A DNA stretch of 58,268 bases, taken from NCBI RefSeq assembly GCF_002582035.1, contig NZ_NUQE01000022.1, positions 163,898 through 222,165 on the forward strand, given 5' to 3'. Shown one piece after another: positions 29,067 through 36,472 of this stretch. How positions within the stretch are numbered: position 1 is the stretch's first letter; each line of letters starts with the position of its first letter. Made by a program: the position numbers and the translations under genes. This DNA is from Bacillus pseudomycoides (GTDB lineage: Bacteria > Bacillota > Bacilli > Bacillales > Bacillaceae_G). The notes under the pieces are model-generated. The model was not told the DNA's origin, did no database searches, and saw nothing but the letters and a program-made list of their open reading frames with translations.

Positions 29067-29984
29067 TTGGTCGTTTATGCCGATATTATTTGGTTATTAA
29101 ACGTCTGCATTGATTTCCTTTTACTTTTATTAACAGCAATTGTTTTAAAGCGAAAAGTAAAAAAATGGAGACTTGTACTTGGCGCATTTATCGGTTCAAC
29201 AATTGTTATTTTTGTATTCACACCGTTAGCATCTGTGATGACACATCCTGTAATGAAATTATTATATTCATTCCTCATTGTTTATACTGCATTTGGTTTT
29301 ATTCGTTTTCGGACATTTCTACAGACCGTTTTAACGTTTTATTTTGTGACATTTATGGTAGGAGGCGGCCTTGTTGGAACACACTTTTTTCTTCAAACAA
29401 ATGACATGGTGAATGGACTTATTTCTACAAAATCCATTTCATATGGTGATCCTGTAAGTTGGGTGTTTGTTATAATCGGCTTTCCAGTTATGTACTATTT
29501 TTCTAAAAAGAGAATTGCAGATGTAGAAGTGACCAAAATCCATTATGAGCAAATTGTAAAAGTAGATATCAAAATTGATATAAATGATATTCACCTAGAT
29601 GGATTGATTGATAGTGGAAATCAACTGTATGACCCGCTTACAAAAACACCTGTTATGATTATACATGTTTCTTCTATAGAACATGTGCTTCCAAAGTGGT
29701 TAATAGAACAAGTTCAAATGAAAACAACAATTCCATATATACCAGATGAAGAATCACAGTGGGCAACACGTTTGAGGTTAATTCCTTATCGTGCTGTAGG
29801 TGTTAATCAACAGTTTTTGTGGGCAATTAAACCTGACATTGTACGAGTTTATCATGAAGGTACTACAGTTACTGTAAATAAAGTATTAATTGGTTTGAAT
29901 ACACAGCAACTATCAGCAAATGATGAGTATCAATGTATTTTACATCCAAAAATGTTATTGTCTCAAAAAGTGACAATTGCTTAA
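29067..29984 (+). CDS. spoIIGA: Sigma-E processing aspartic peptidase SpoIIGA
   Basis: SpoIIGA cleaves the pro-peptide of sigma-E in the mother cell after a signal from the forespore. The 305-residue protein has five N-terminal transmembrane segments (first half) and a C-terminal protease domain with the catalytic LIDSGNQL motif (Asp182). I choose the TTG at 29067 ([11 protein letters not shown]), since AGAGGTGAACCG lies upstream and the N-terminus then matches the family. The promoter is Spo0A type. sigE follows 20 nt downstream. Confidence 0.95.
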   Translation: MVVYADIIWLLNVCIDFLLLLLTAIVLKRKVKKWRLVLGAFIGSTIVIFVFTPLASVMTHPVMKLLYSFLIVYTAFGFIRFRTFLQTVLTFYFVTFMVGGGLVGTHFFLQTNDMVNGLISTKSISYGDPVSWVFVIIGFPVMYYFSKKRIADVEVTKIHYEQIVKVDIKIDINDIHLDGLIDSGNQLYDPLTKTPVMIIHVSSIEHVLPKWLIEQVQMKTTIPYIPDEESQWATRLRLIPYRAVGVNQQFLWAIKPDIVRVYHEGTTVTVNKVLIGLNTQQLSANDEYQCILHPKMLLSQKVTIA

Positions 29985-30004
29985 TGGAAAAAAGGAGGGG
30001 TTTT

Positions 30005-30724
30005 ATGTTGAAATTAAAATTTCATTTAACTTATCTTTGGTATAAATTATTACTAAAACTTGGAATTAAGACCGATGAAATTTATTATATCGGTGGAAGT
30101 GAAGCGTTACCACCTCCATTAACGAAAGAAGAAGAAGAAATATTGCTGCAAAAACTGCCAAAGGGAGATGAAACAGCGCGATCGCTTTTAATTGAACGTA
30201 ATTTACGTCTTGTTGTATACATTGCTAGGAAATTTGAAAATACAGGAATTAATATTGAAGACCTGATTAGCATTGGAACCATTGGTTTAATTAAAGCGGT
30301 TAATACATTTAATCCGGAAAAGAAAATTAAACTTGCAACATATGCTTCAAGGTGTATTGAAAATGAAATTTTGATGCATTTGCGAAGAAATAATAAGAAT
30401 CGTTCAGAAGTATCATTTGATGAGCCTCTTAATATTGATTGGGATGGAAATGAATTATTGCTATCAGATGTTCTTGGAACGGATGAAGATATTATTACAA
30501 AAGATTTGGAAGCAACTGTTGACCGCCATTTACTTATGAAAGCATTGCATCAATTAAATGATCGGGAGAAGCAAATTATGGAACTTCGTTTTGGATTAGA
30601 TGGTGGAGAAGAAAAAACGCAAAAGGATGTAGCGGATATGCTTGGTATCTCACAGTCTTATATTTCACGTTTAGAAAAACGAATTATTAAAAGGCTTCGT
30701 AAAGAATTTAATAAAATGGTATAA
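30005..30724 (+). CDS. sigE: RNA polymerase sigma factor SigE (pro-sigma-E)
   Basis: Mother-cell sporulation sigma factor, made as an inactive precursor. The 239-residue protein has an amphipathic pro-sequence of about 27 residues ([20 protein letters not shown]) ending near the conserved [13 protein letters not shown] cleavage region, then sigma-70 regions 2 (about 70-135) and 4 (about 175-235, helix-turn-helix [18 protein letters not shown]). AAAGGAGGGG precedes the ATG at 30005. It is co-transcribed with its protease gene spoIIGA. Confidence 0.97.
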   Translation: MLKLKFHLTYLWYKLLLKLGIKTDEIYYIGGSEALPPPLTKEEEEILLQKLPKGDETARSLLIERNLRLVVYIARKFENTGINIEDLISIGTIGLIKAVNTFNPEKKIKLATYASRCIENEILMHLRRNNKNRSEVSFDEPLNIDWDGNELLLSDVLGTDEDIITKDLEATVDRHLLMKALHQLNDREKQIMELRFGLDGGEEKTQKDVADMLGISQSYISRLEKRIIKRLRKEFNKMV

Positions 30725-30853
30725 AGTTAAGCATCCTCTAGTAAATATTTTTTTCACTTGAGGTGCTTGGTCGATTGCTTTTTTACGAGTAATTTGAGTT
30801 TTATTTTAGAAAAGAAAACGTTTCATTTAGTAATGCGAGATAAATAAGCATAT

Positions 30854-30921
30854 GCATAAAATTCCCTCCAAAGGAGATACTTTACACTGTACAGCAACTC
30901 CCGATAGGAGGGAACACTTTG
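30854..30921 (+). promoter_or_regulatory. sigG promoter and RBS-masking stem
   Basis: GCATA (30854-30858) and GGAGATACT (30873-30881), 14 bp apart, match sigma-F consensus elements GYWTA and GGNNANANT. TTCCCTCC (30862-30869), inside the promoter spacer, is an exact complement of GGAGGGAA (30907-30914), which contains the sigG Shine-Dalgarno. Only transcripts starting upstream of this promoter would carry both arms. A smaller local pairing, CTCC (30898-30901) with GGAG (30907-30910), remains possible in the sigma-F transcript. Confidence 0.6.
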
Positions 30922-31698
30922 ACGAGAAATAAAGTAGAAATTTGCGGTGTTGATACATCTAAACTTCCAGTACTAAAAAATGAAGAAATGCGACGGCTGT
31001 TTCGAGAAATGCAAAGCGGCGATATAAGCGCAAGGGAGAAACTAGTAAACGGAAACTTACGTCTTGTACTGAGCGTCATCCAAAGATTTAACAACAGAGG
31101 GGAGTTTGTTGATGATTTATTTCAAGTTGGCTGCATTGGACTTATGAAATCCATTGATAACTTTGACTTAAGCCAAAATGTTAAATTTTCAACATATGCT
31201 GTACCCATGATTATTGGAGAAATCCGAAGATATTTGCGTGATAATAATCCAATACGCGTCTCGCGTTCATTGCGAGATATTGCGTATAAAGCATTGCAAG
31301 TACGAGAAAAGCTTATTGCTGAAAATTCGAAAGAGCCAACAGCGATGGATATAGCAAAAGTACTTGATGTGACGCACGAAGAAATTGTATTTGCGCTTGA
31401 CGCAATTCAAGATCCAGTTTCATTATTTGAGCCAATATACAATGATGGTGGAGATCCAATTTTTGTGATGGATCAGCTCAGTGATGATAAACAAAGGGAC
31501 GAGCAATGGGTTGAAGAACTAGCATTAAAAGAGGGAATGAAGCGATTAAATGAACGAGAAAAGATGATTATTCGCAAACGTTTCTTTCAAGGAAAAACAC
31601 AAATGGAAGTGGCGGAGGAAATTGGGATTTCTCAAGCGCAAGTGTCGCGTCTTGAAAAATCAGCAATTAAACAAATGAATAAAACAATTCAAGGCTAA
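30919..31698 (+). CDS. sigG: RNA polymerase sigma factor SigG (forespore)
   Basis: Late forespore sigma factor. The 259-residue protein starts with the conserved anti-sigma-binding N-terminus (TRNKVEICGVDTSKLPVLKN), followed by regions 2 (about 45-115), 3 and 4 (about 200-255; EVAEEIGISQAQVSRLEKSA). No pro-sequence is present, unlike sigma-E. The start is TTG at 30919, 7 nt after AGGAGGG. Promoter elements of sigma-F type and an RBS-occluding stem lie just upstream. A strong terminator follows. Confidence 0.96.
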   Translation: MTRNKVEICGVDTSKLPVLKNEEMRRLFREMQSGDISAREKLVNGNLRLVLSVIQRFNNRGEFVDDLFQVGCIGLMKSIDNFDLSQNVKFSTYAVPMIIGEIRRYLRDNNPIRVSRSLRDIAYKALQVREKLIAENSKEPTAMDIAKVLDVTHEEIVFALDAIQDPVSLFEPIYNDGGDPIFVMDQLSDDKQRDEQWVEELALKEGMKRLNEREKMIIRKRFFQGKTQMEVAEEIGISQAQVSRLEKSAIKQMNKTIQG

Positions 31699-31727
31699 GG
31701 TCTCATCATTTATGATGAGACCTTTTA
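31697..31727 (+). terminator. Terminator after sigG
   Basis: AAGGTCTCATCAT and ATGATGAGACCTT pair over 13 bp with a 2-nt gap, followed by TTTATAA. It overlaps the sigG stop. Confidence 0.85.
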
Positions 31728-31899
31728 TAACTTTGAAGAGAGATTCTGCTCATAGGAAGGGTGGCGTATTCATATAATGGTTATAAAGAAAAGATTTTGT
31801 ACGTGAAGGGTGTATTTCCTATAAATGGAAATTTCGCTTTATGCATTGAGGTGGAATTATGATTGTCAGTTAAGTATGAAATATAAGGAGAGGATGGCA

Positions 31900-32178
31900 A
31901 TGATACGTATTTCAGAATTTCAAATGAAGGATGTTGTCGATGTGTCAGACGGAAAAAAACTTGGAAATATTGGAGATATCGATATTGATATGAAGACGGG
32001 AAAAATTCAAGCAGTTATTATTACAAAACAAGGGAAAATGCTAGGTTTATTTGGAAGAGAAGAAGAATTTGTAATTCCTTGGAAGCAAATCGTAAAAATA
32101 GGAGAGGATGTTATCTTAGTTCGAGCGGATCATGTTAATAAAATAACAGAAACAATACAAACACCGACAATTTCTTAA
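31900..32178 (+). CDS. ylmC: YlmC/YmxH family PRC-barrel protein
   Basis: A 92-residue PRC-barrel protein of the YlmC/YmxH family found in spore formers. The barrel is visible as ISEFQMKDVVDVSDGKKLG, GDIDIDMKTGKIQAVIITKQ and EFVIPWKQIVKIGEDVILV. Two ATGs are possible, 31894 and 31900; the latter is 9 nt from AAGGAG and is preferred. In B. subtilis it follows sigG and ylmA; no ylmA is seen here. A sporulation-linked role is likely but unproven. Confidence 0.88.
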   Translation: MIRISEFQMKDVVDVSDGKKLGNIGDIDIDMKTGKIQAVIITKQGKMLGLFGREEEFVIPWKQIVKIGEDVILVRADHVNKITETIQTPTIS

Positions 32179-32208
32179 AGAATATTACAAATTCCTCTTT
32201 TTTTTATG

Positions 32209-32268
32209 TTGTCATTATGGAAAAATAAAAGTATGGTAAAATAGACAGGAAGTACCATACTTTTTATG
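32209..32268 (+). terminator. Terminator overlapping a promoter between ylmC and pgeF
   Basis: AAAGTATGGTA (32228-32238) and TACCATACTTT (32253-32263) make an 11-bp stem followed by TT. The left arm contains TGG-TAAAAT (extended -10 at 32234-32242), with TTGTCA at 32209. Read-through RNA would terminate, while RNA starting at this promoter (about 32249) would lack the left arm. Confidence 0.55.
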
Positions 32269-32293
32269 TTATTTTATTATAAGGAGCCTTTTT

Positions 32294-33103
32294 ATGAGAG
32301 AACCATTTACATATAAGGACGGTATGTTACAGTTACATGTTTGGGAAAAACTTGGACCCATCATAGCTGGATTTACTACAAAAGAAGGTGGAGTGAGTAT
32401 CGGACCGTTTCATACAATGAATCTGGGGCTACACGTCCATGACAAAGTGGAAGATGTTCATGAAAATCGGCGTCTTTTAGCAGAAAAGTTACATGTTTCA
32501 TTGAAAAATTGGATTTGTTCGGAACAGGTTCATGACTATCATGTTGCAAAAGTAGGAAAGCAAGAGAAAGGAAAAGGAGTCTTTTCCTATGAAGATGGTA
32601 TTCCTAATACCGATGGCATATATACGACAGATACAGATGTGTTATTAACATCTTGTTATGCGGATTGTGTTCCATTATATTTCTATTCCCCATCTTATAA
32701 AATGATTGGACTTGCACATGCTGGTTGGAAAGGAACTGTAAAGGGAATTGCGAGTGAAATGATTAGAAAATGGAAAGACGAAGGTATACCGCTTGAGGAT
32801 ATACATGTTGCCATCGGTCCGTCTATTGGTGCGTGTTGTTACGTTGTGGATGAACGTGTGTTATCTGCGGCTAAACAAGTGGTTCATGGTTCTGTTCCAT
32901 ATGAAATGATTTCTGATGGACAATATGCAATTGATTTAAAAGAAATAAATCGTTTGCTCTGTTTACAAGCTGGGATTAAAGAAGAGCATATTGCCATGTC
33001 ATCTCTTTGTACAAGCTGTGAAACACAATTATTTTTCTCACATCGCCGCGATCATGGAAAGACGGGAAGAATGCTTAGCTTTATCGGTTTTAAGGAGGAG
33101 TGA
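32294..33103 (+). CDS. pgeF: Purine nucleoside phosphorylase-type multi-copper-like protein (YfiH/LACC1 family)
   Basis: A 269-residue member of the YfiH/LACC1 family, reported to have purine nucleoside phosphorylase or related activity and, in bacteria, an editing role in peptidoglycan (PgeF). The metal/catalytic triad His80, Cys125 and His142 is visible in SEQVHDY, CYADCVPL and AHAGWKGT. AAGGAGCC precedes the ATG. It opens the ylmD-E-F-G-H-divIVA group; its stop codon overlaps the region of the ylmE ribosome-binding site. Confidence 0.9.
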   Translation: MREPFTYKDGMLQLHVWEKLGPIIAGFTTKEGGVSIGPFHTMNLGLHVHDKVEDVHENRRLLAEKLHVSLKNWICSEQVHDYHVAKVGKQEKGKGVFSYEDGIPNTDGIYTTDTDVLLTSCYADCVPLYFYSPSYKMIGLAHAGWKGTVKGIASEMIRKWKDEGIPLEDIHVAIGPSIGACCYVVDERVLSAAKQVVHGSVPYEMISDGQYAIDLKEINRLLCLQAGIKEEHIAMSSLCTSCETQLFFSHRRDHGKTGRMLSFIGFKEE

Positions 33104-33108
33104 AAGCA

Positions 33109-33783
33109 GTGACAGTACAAGGGAATTTAACATATGTTCAACAAGAGGTTGAACAAGCATGTCAACGAGTGAATAGATCTTTAGATGAAATTACACTTGT
33201 TGCTGTTACAAAAACAGTAGGTATTGAAAAGACAAAAGAGGTGTTGCAAGCTGGACTTGTACATCTTGGTGAAAATCGTAATGAAGGCTTTTTACAGAAA
33301 TATGAGCACTTTGGAAACAAAGCGACATGGCATTTTATCGGTTCGTTACAAACTAGAAAAGTAAAAGAGATTATAAATGAAATTGATTATTTACATTCAC
33401 TTGATCGTCTTTCACTTGCAAAAGAAATTCAAAAACGAGCAACTAAATCAATTCGCTGCTTTGTACAAGTGAAGACTTCAGAGGAAGAGTCCAAACAAGG
33501 GATAGCTATAGATGAAACGATTAAGTTGATTCACAATTTACAGCAATTTGATAAAATTGAGGTTGTTGGACTTATGACAATGGCACCTTACACGGATGAT
33601 GAAATGCAAGTTCGTGGTTGTTTTCAAATGTTGCGTAAACTGCAAAAGCAAGTACAAGATTTAAACTTATCATATGCTCCGTGTACGGAGTTATCGATGG
33701 GAATGTCAAATGATTATACAATTGCAATTGAAGAAGGCGCTACATTTATTCGTTTGGGGACGATTTTAGTAGGAAAAGAATAG
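33109..33783 (+). CDS. ylmE: YggS family pyridoxal-phosphate homeostasis protein (YlmE)
   Basis: A 224-residue PLP-binding TIM-barrel protein of the YggS/PROSC family that buffers free PLP and affects amino-acid balance. The PLP lysine is Lys35 in TLVAVTK; other blocks are [20 protein letters not shown] and [10 protein letters not shown] place the start at GTG 33109, 10 nt after AAGGAGG; an in-frame GTG at 33100 is too close. It sits between pgeF and sepF in the division-associated ylm group. Confidence 0.92.
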   Translation: MTVQGNLTYVQQEVEQACQRVNRSLDEITLVAVTKTVGIEKTKEVLQAGLVHLGENRNEGFLQKYEHFGNKATWHFIGSLQTRKVKEIINEIDYLHSLDRLSLAKEIQKRATKSIRCFVQVKTSEEESKQGIAIDETIKLIHNLQQFDKIEVVGLMTMAPYTDDEMQVRGCFQMLRKLQKQVQDLNLSYAPCTELSMGMSNDYTIAIEEGATFIRLGTILVGKE

Positions 33784-33802
33784 AAGGAAGGAGAATATTA
33801 TC

Positions 33803-34264
33803 ATGAGTTGGTCAAAAGTAAAGTATTTCTTTTTTGACACACCAGAAGAGCGAGAAGCACATTATGCTTATGAAAAGGAGCAAGATGAAATGAAAAAACA
33901 GCAGGAACCAGAGCAGGATATTCCGCTTACAAAAGTACAACCAAAGCAAAATGTGGTAAGTATTGAAAAAGCAAAACACCCTTCAAAAGTTGTTTTATTA
34001 GAGCCACGTACATATTCAGAGGCACAGGGGATTGCTGATCATTTAAAAGGTCGCCGTGCGGTTGTGATTAATTTACAGCGCATGTCTACAGATCAAGCAT
34101 TACGTATCGTTGATTTTCTAAGCGGAACTGTATATGCAATCGGTGGGGACATTCAAAAATTAGGTCCAAAAACATTTATATGTACACCGGATAATGTAGA
34201 CATTGTTGGAGCAATTTCTGAATTGTTCGGTGAAGAGGAAGATACAAATATAAAGAGGTGGTAG
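33803..34264 (+). CDS. sepF: Cell division protein SepF
   Basis: SepF binds the FtsZ C-terminal tail and helps anchor and bundle the Z ring. The 153-residue protein has an N-terminal amphipathic membrane-binding segment ([11 protein letters not shown]), an acidic/Gln linker, and the DUF552 domain (about 65-140; [19 protein letters not shown] and [11 protein letters not shown]). AAGGAAGGAGAA precedes the ATG. It works with ftsA and ftsZ encoded upstream. Confidence 0.96.
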   Translation: MSWSKVKYFFFDTPEEREAHYAYEKEQDEMKKQQEPEQDIPLTKVQPKQNVVSIEKAKHPSKVVLLEPRTYSEAQGIADHLKGRRAVVINLQRMSTDQALRIVDFLSGTVYAIGGDIQKLGPKTFICTPDNVDIVGAISELFGEEEDTNIKRW

Positions 34265-34270
34265 TGCGCT

Positions 34271-34537
34271 ATGGTAACGATTTTACAAATTTTGCTCTAT
34301 ATGATACAAATTTATTCTTGGGCGCTTATTATCTATATCCTATTATCTTGGTTTCCGGGAGCAAGAGAATCAACATTCGGAGAATTTTTAGCACGCATTT
34401 GCGAGCCGTATTTGGAACCGTTTCGCCGCTTTATCCCGCCAATTGGAATGATTGATATTTCACCAATTGTAGCAATTATTGTACTACGTTTAGCTAGTTC
34501 AGGATTGATACGCGTATTTGAATTTTTTATGAGATAA
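34271..34537 (+). CDS. ylmG: YggT family membrane protein (YlmG)
   Basis: An 88-residue protein with two hydrophobic segments (about 3-25 and 62-82) and the YggT signature ([36 protein letters not shown]). Family members are linked to cell division and to chloroplast thylakoid or nucleoid organisation, but the biochemical role is not settled. AGAGGTGG precedes the ATG. It lies 6 nt after sepF in an operon-like run. Confidence 0.92.
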   Translation: MVTILQILLYMIQIYSWALIIYILLSWFPGARESTFGEFLARICEPYLEPFRRFIPPIGMIDISPIVAIIVLRLASSGLIRVFEFFMR

Positions 34538-34549
34538 GAGGATATATAC

Positions 34550-35323
34550 ATGAGCATCTATGAACATTTTAGATCTGAAGAAACAGTTTTCGTTGATAAA
34601 GTGTTAGGATGGAAGCAAGCGGCAGAAGAATATCATCAAGTGAAACTTACTGATTTTCTTGACCCACGTGAACAGCAAATTGTTTCTATGATTGTTGGAT
34701 ATCAAGGAGATGCTACGTTTCAATTATATGGAGCTACTCCGAGTGCAGAAAGAAAACGGGCATTAATTTATCCAAATTATCTTATGCCGAATGAGGAAGA
34801 GTTTCAAGTAGAAGTATTAGAAATTGACTATCCTTCTAAATTTTATACACTGGAACATCGTCAAATATTAGGAGCATTTATGTCTCTTGGATTAAAGAGA
34901 GAAAAATGTGGAGATATTTGGCTCCAGCAAGATCGTGCCCAAATAGTAGTTGCAAAAGAAGTTGTTTCGTATATAGAAATGAATTTACAATCAATTGGAA
35001 GAACAAAAGTGTCTTTAGCATCTGTGTCATCTGATCATGTGTTACATCTGCAAGAACAGTGGGATGAAAAATCGGGGACAGTTTCGTCGCTTCGATTAGA
35101 TGTGCTAATAGCGGAAATGTTTCATATATCTCGTCAAAAAGCACAGCCGTTTATTAAAAATGGTCTTGTGAAAGTGAATTGGAAAGTAGTTGAGCAATCT
35201 GCGTATGACTGCTTTCCAGGAGATGTATTTTCTGTCAGAGGTTATGGCAGGAGTAAATTGCTCACCGTTGATGGAAAAACAAAACGCGATAAATGGAGAA
35301 TTTTGTATGGAATCTTAAAATGA
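34550..35323 (+). CDS. ylmH: RNA-binding protein YlmH (S4 domain)
   Basis: A 257-residue protein with an N-terminal YlmH/RqcP2-type domain and a C-terminal S4 RNA-binding domain (about 180-240; SSLRLDVLIAEMFHISRQKA then QPFIKNGLVKVN). In B. subtilis YlmH has been linked to rescue of stalled 50S subunits (RqcP-like). GAGGATATATAC lies before the ATG. It links sepF/ylmG with divIVA. Function here is inferred from orthology. Confidence 0.9.
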   Translation: MSIYEHFRSEETVFVDKVLGWKQAAEEYHQVKLTDFLDPREQQIVSMIVGYQGDATFQLYGATPSAERKRALIYPNYLMPNEEEFQVEVLEIDYPSKFYTLEHRQILGAFMSLGLKREKCGDIWLQQDRAQIVVAKEVVSYIEMNLQSIGRTKVSLASVSSDHVLHLQEQWDEKSGTVSSLRLDVLIAEMFHISRQKAQPFIKNGLVKVNWKVVEQSAYDCFPGDVFSVRGYGRSKLLTVDGKTKRDKWRILYGILK

Positions 35324-35416
35324 TTTCTTTTTTTAGAAGGAAAATCTACCATTTTGTCGAAGAAAAGATATAATTAAAAAAGGAAATTTTAGATAACCTA
35401 CTTGGAGGTGGCGTTT

Positions 35417-35923
35417 GTGCCGTTAACACCGTTAGATATTCATAATAAAGAATTTAGTCGTGGATTTCGCGGCTACGATGAAGATCAAGTAAATGAATTT
35501 CTTGATCAAGTCATTAAAGATTATGAATTAGTGATTCGTGAGAAGAAAGCATTAGAAGAAAAAGTCGCACAACTAGAAGGGAAATTAGAACATTTCTCCA
35601 ATATTGAAGATACATTAAATAAATCTATTGTTGTAGCGCAAGAAGCAGCTGAAGAAGTAAAACGTAATGCACAAAAAGAAGCAAAGTTAATTGTTCGTGA
35701 AGCAGAGAAAAATGCAGACCGTATTATTAACGAAGCGTTAGTAAAATCAAGAAAAGTGGCATTCGACATTGAAGAATTGAAAAAGCAAGCAAAAGTGTTC
35801 CGTACACGTTTCCGTATGCTAATAGAAGCACAGCTTGAAATGCTAAACAATGATGATTGGGACAAGCTAATTGAGTTAGAAGAGGAAGTAGATGAACTTC
35901 TTAAGAAAGAAGAAACAGTGTAA
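35417..35923 (+). CDS. divIVA: Septum and pole scaffold protein DivIVA
   Basis: DivIVA senses negatively curved membrane at poles and septa, and recruits MinJ/MinCD and, in sporulation, chromosome-anchoring proteins. The 168-residue protein has the conserved N-terminal membrane-binding domain (PLDIHNKEFSRGFRGYDEDQ; Phe17 and Arg18 at the insertion loop) followed by long coiled coils (about 35-150). The start is GTG at 35417 with GGAGGTG in front; an in-frame TTG at 35402 precedes that site and is rejected. Confidence 0.95.
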   Translation: MPLTPLDIHNKEFSRGFRGYDEDQVNEFLDQVIKDYELVIREKKALEEKVAQLEGKLEHFSNIEDTLNKSIVVAQEAAEEVKRNAQKEAKLIVREAEKNADRIINEALVKSRKVAFDIEELKKQAKVFRTRFRMLIEAQLEMLNNDDWDKLIELEEEVDELLKKEETV

Positions 35924-35925
35924 GC

Positions 35926-35954
35926 TTGACGTTTTTCTTATTATTACATATAAT
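35926..35954 (+). promoter_or_regulatory. Sigma-A promoter for the ileS T-box leader
   Basis: TTGACG (35926-35931), a 17-bp spacer and TATAAT (35949-35954) form a strong promoter immediately after the divIVA stop. The predicted start is about 35961. Confidence 0.9.
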
Positions 35955-35960
35955 TCTATA

Positions 35961-36220
35961 CAACATAAATTTTTAGAAAAACAAAGATAGGGATAAGTAC
36001 TTTTTTCATACCTTATATAGCGAACTGAGGACGGTGGAAGCTCAGGATAAGGAGAGAATGGGAATATCACCCTGGAGTTCCTCCGCTGAATAACAAAGTA
36101 AGCAGGGGCGTGTATTCGCGTTAAGAATATAAAGAGGATTGCTATATGTAGTAGTCTACTAGGGTGGTACCGCGGGAGACCTTCTCGTCCCTTTTTTGGG
36201 GATGAGAAGGTCTCTTTTTT
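35961..36220 (+). promoter_or_regulatory. T-box riboswitch (isoleucine) with terminator
   Basis: The leader contains the T-box core AGGGTGGTACCGCG (36161-36174), which binds the uncharged tRNA acceptor end, and a stem I region with ATC (36066-36068) in the likely specifier loop, fitting isoleucine. The terminator pairs 36176-36191 with 36198-36214 and is followed by six T residues. Uncharged tRNA-Ile would favour antitermination and expression of ileS. Confidence 0.93.
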
Positions 36221-36307
36221 ATTCCATTTATTTAGAAAAAATGCCTTTCTTTGGTTCATCACCGTAACATGGGATTGATTTTTTGAAATTGAATCATTTT
36301 TCATACA

Positions 36308-36432
36308 CGGAACGGAGAGTGGCGACTCCTGCGGGAATAGCGAGGAAAGTGAGACCCCGCAGGCTTGCCGAGGAGGCTCGCTCTCGCACGCGGAAAGCGT
36401 CCACTCGGAGTGGAGTGCCCCCGTCTTTTGGT
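36308..36432. repeat. GC-rich Bacillaceae-type repeat in the ileS leader
   Basis: A strikingly GC-rich block (about 60 percent G+C by eye) lies between the T-box terminator and ileS. It contains the inverted repeat CCTGCGGG (36328-36335) / CCCGCAGG (36356-36363) and GCTTGCCGAGGAGGCTCG. I recall similar text as an interspersed repeat in many Bacillaceae genomes. A short frame through it is incidental. It would be transcribed as part of the ileS 5' leader. Confidence 0.6.
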
Positions 36433-36472
36433 GATGGGCCCTTTCTTTTATATATTCAAGGAGGAATGAAGC

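Noticed and set aside
30725-30766. Hairpin after sigE (AAGCATCCTC against TGAGGTGCTT)
   Set aside because: The stem has a bulge, a long loop and no T-run; read-through into sigG is plausible.
31826-31845. Possible bcr1-like scrap (AAATTTCGCTTTAT) upstream of ylmC
   Set aside because: Only about 14 bases resemble the repeat end; too short to claim.
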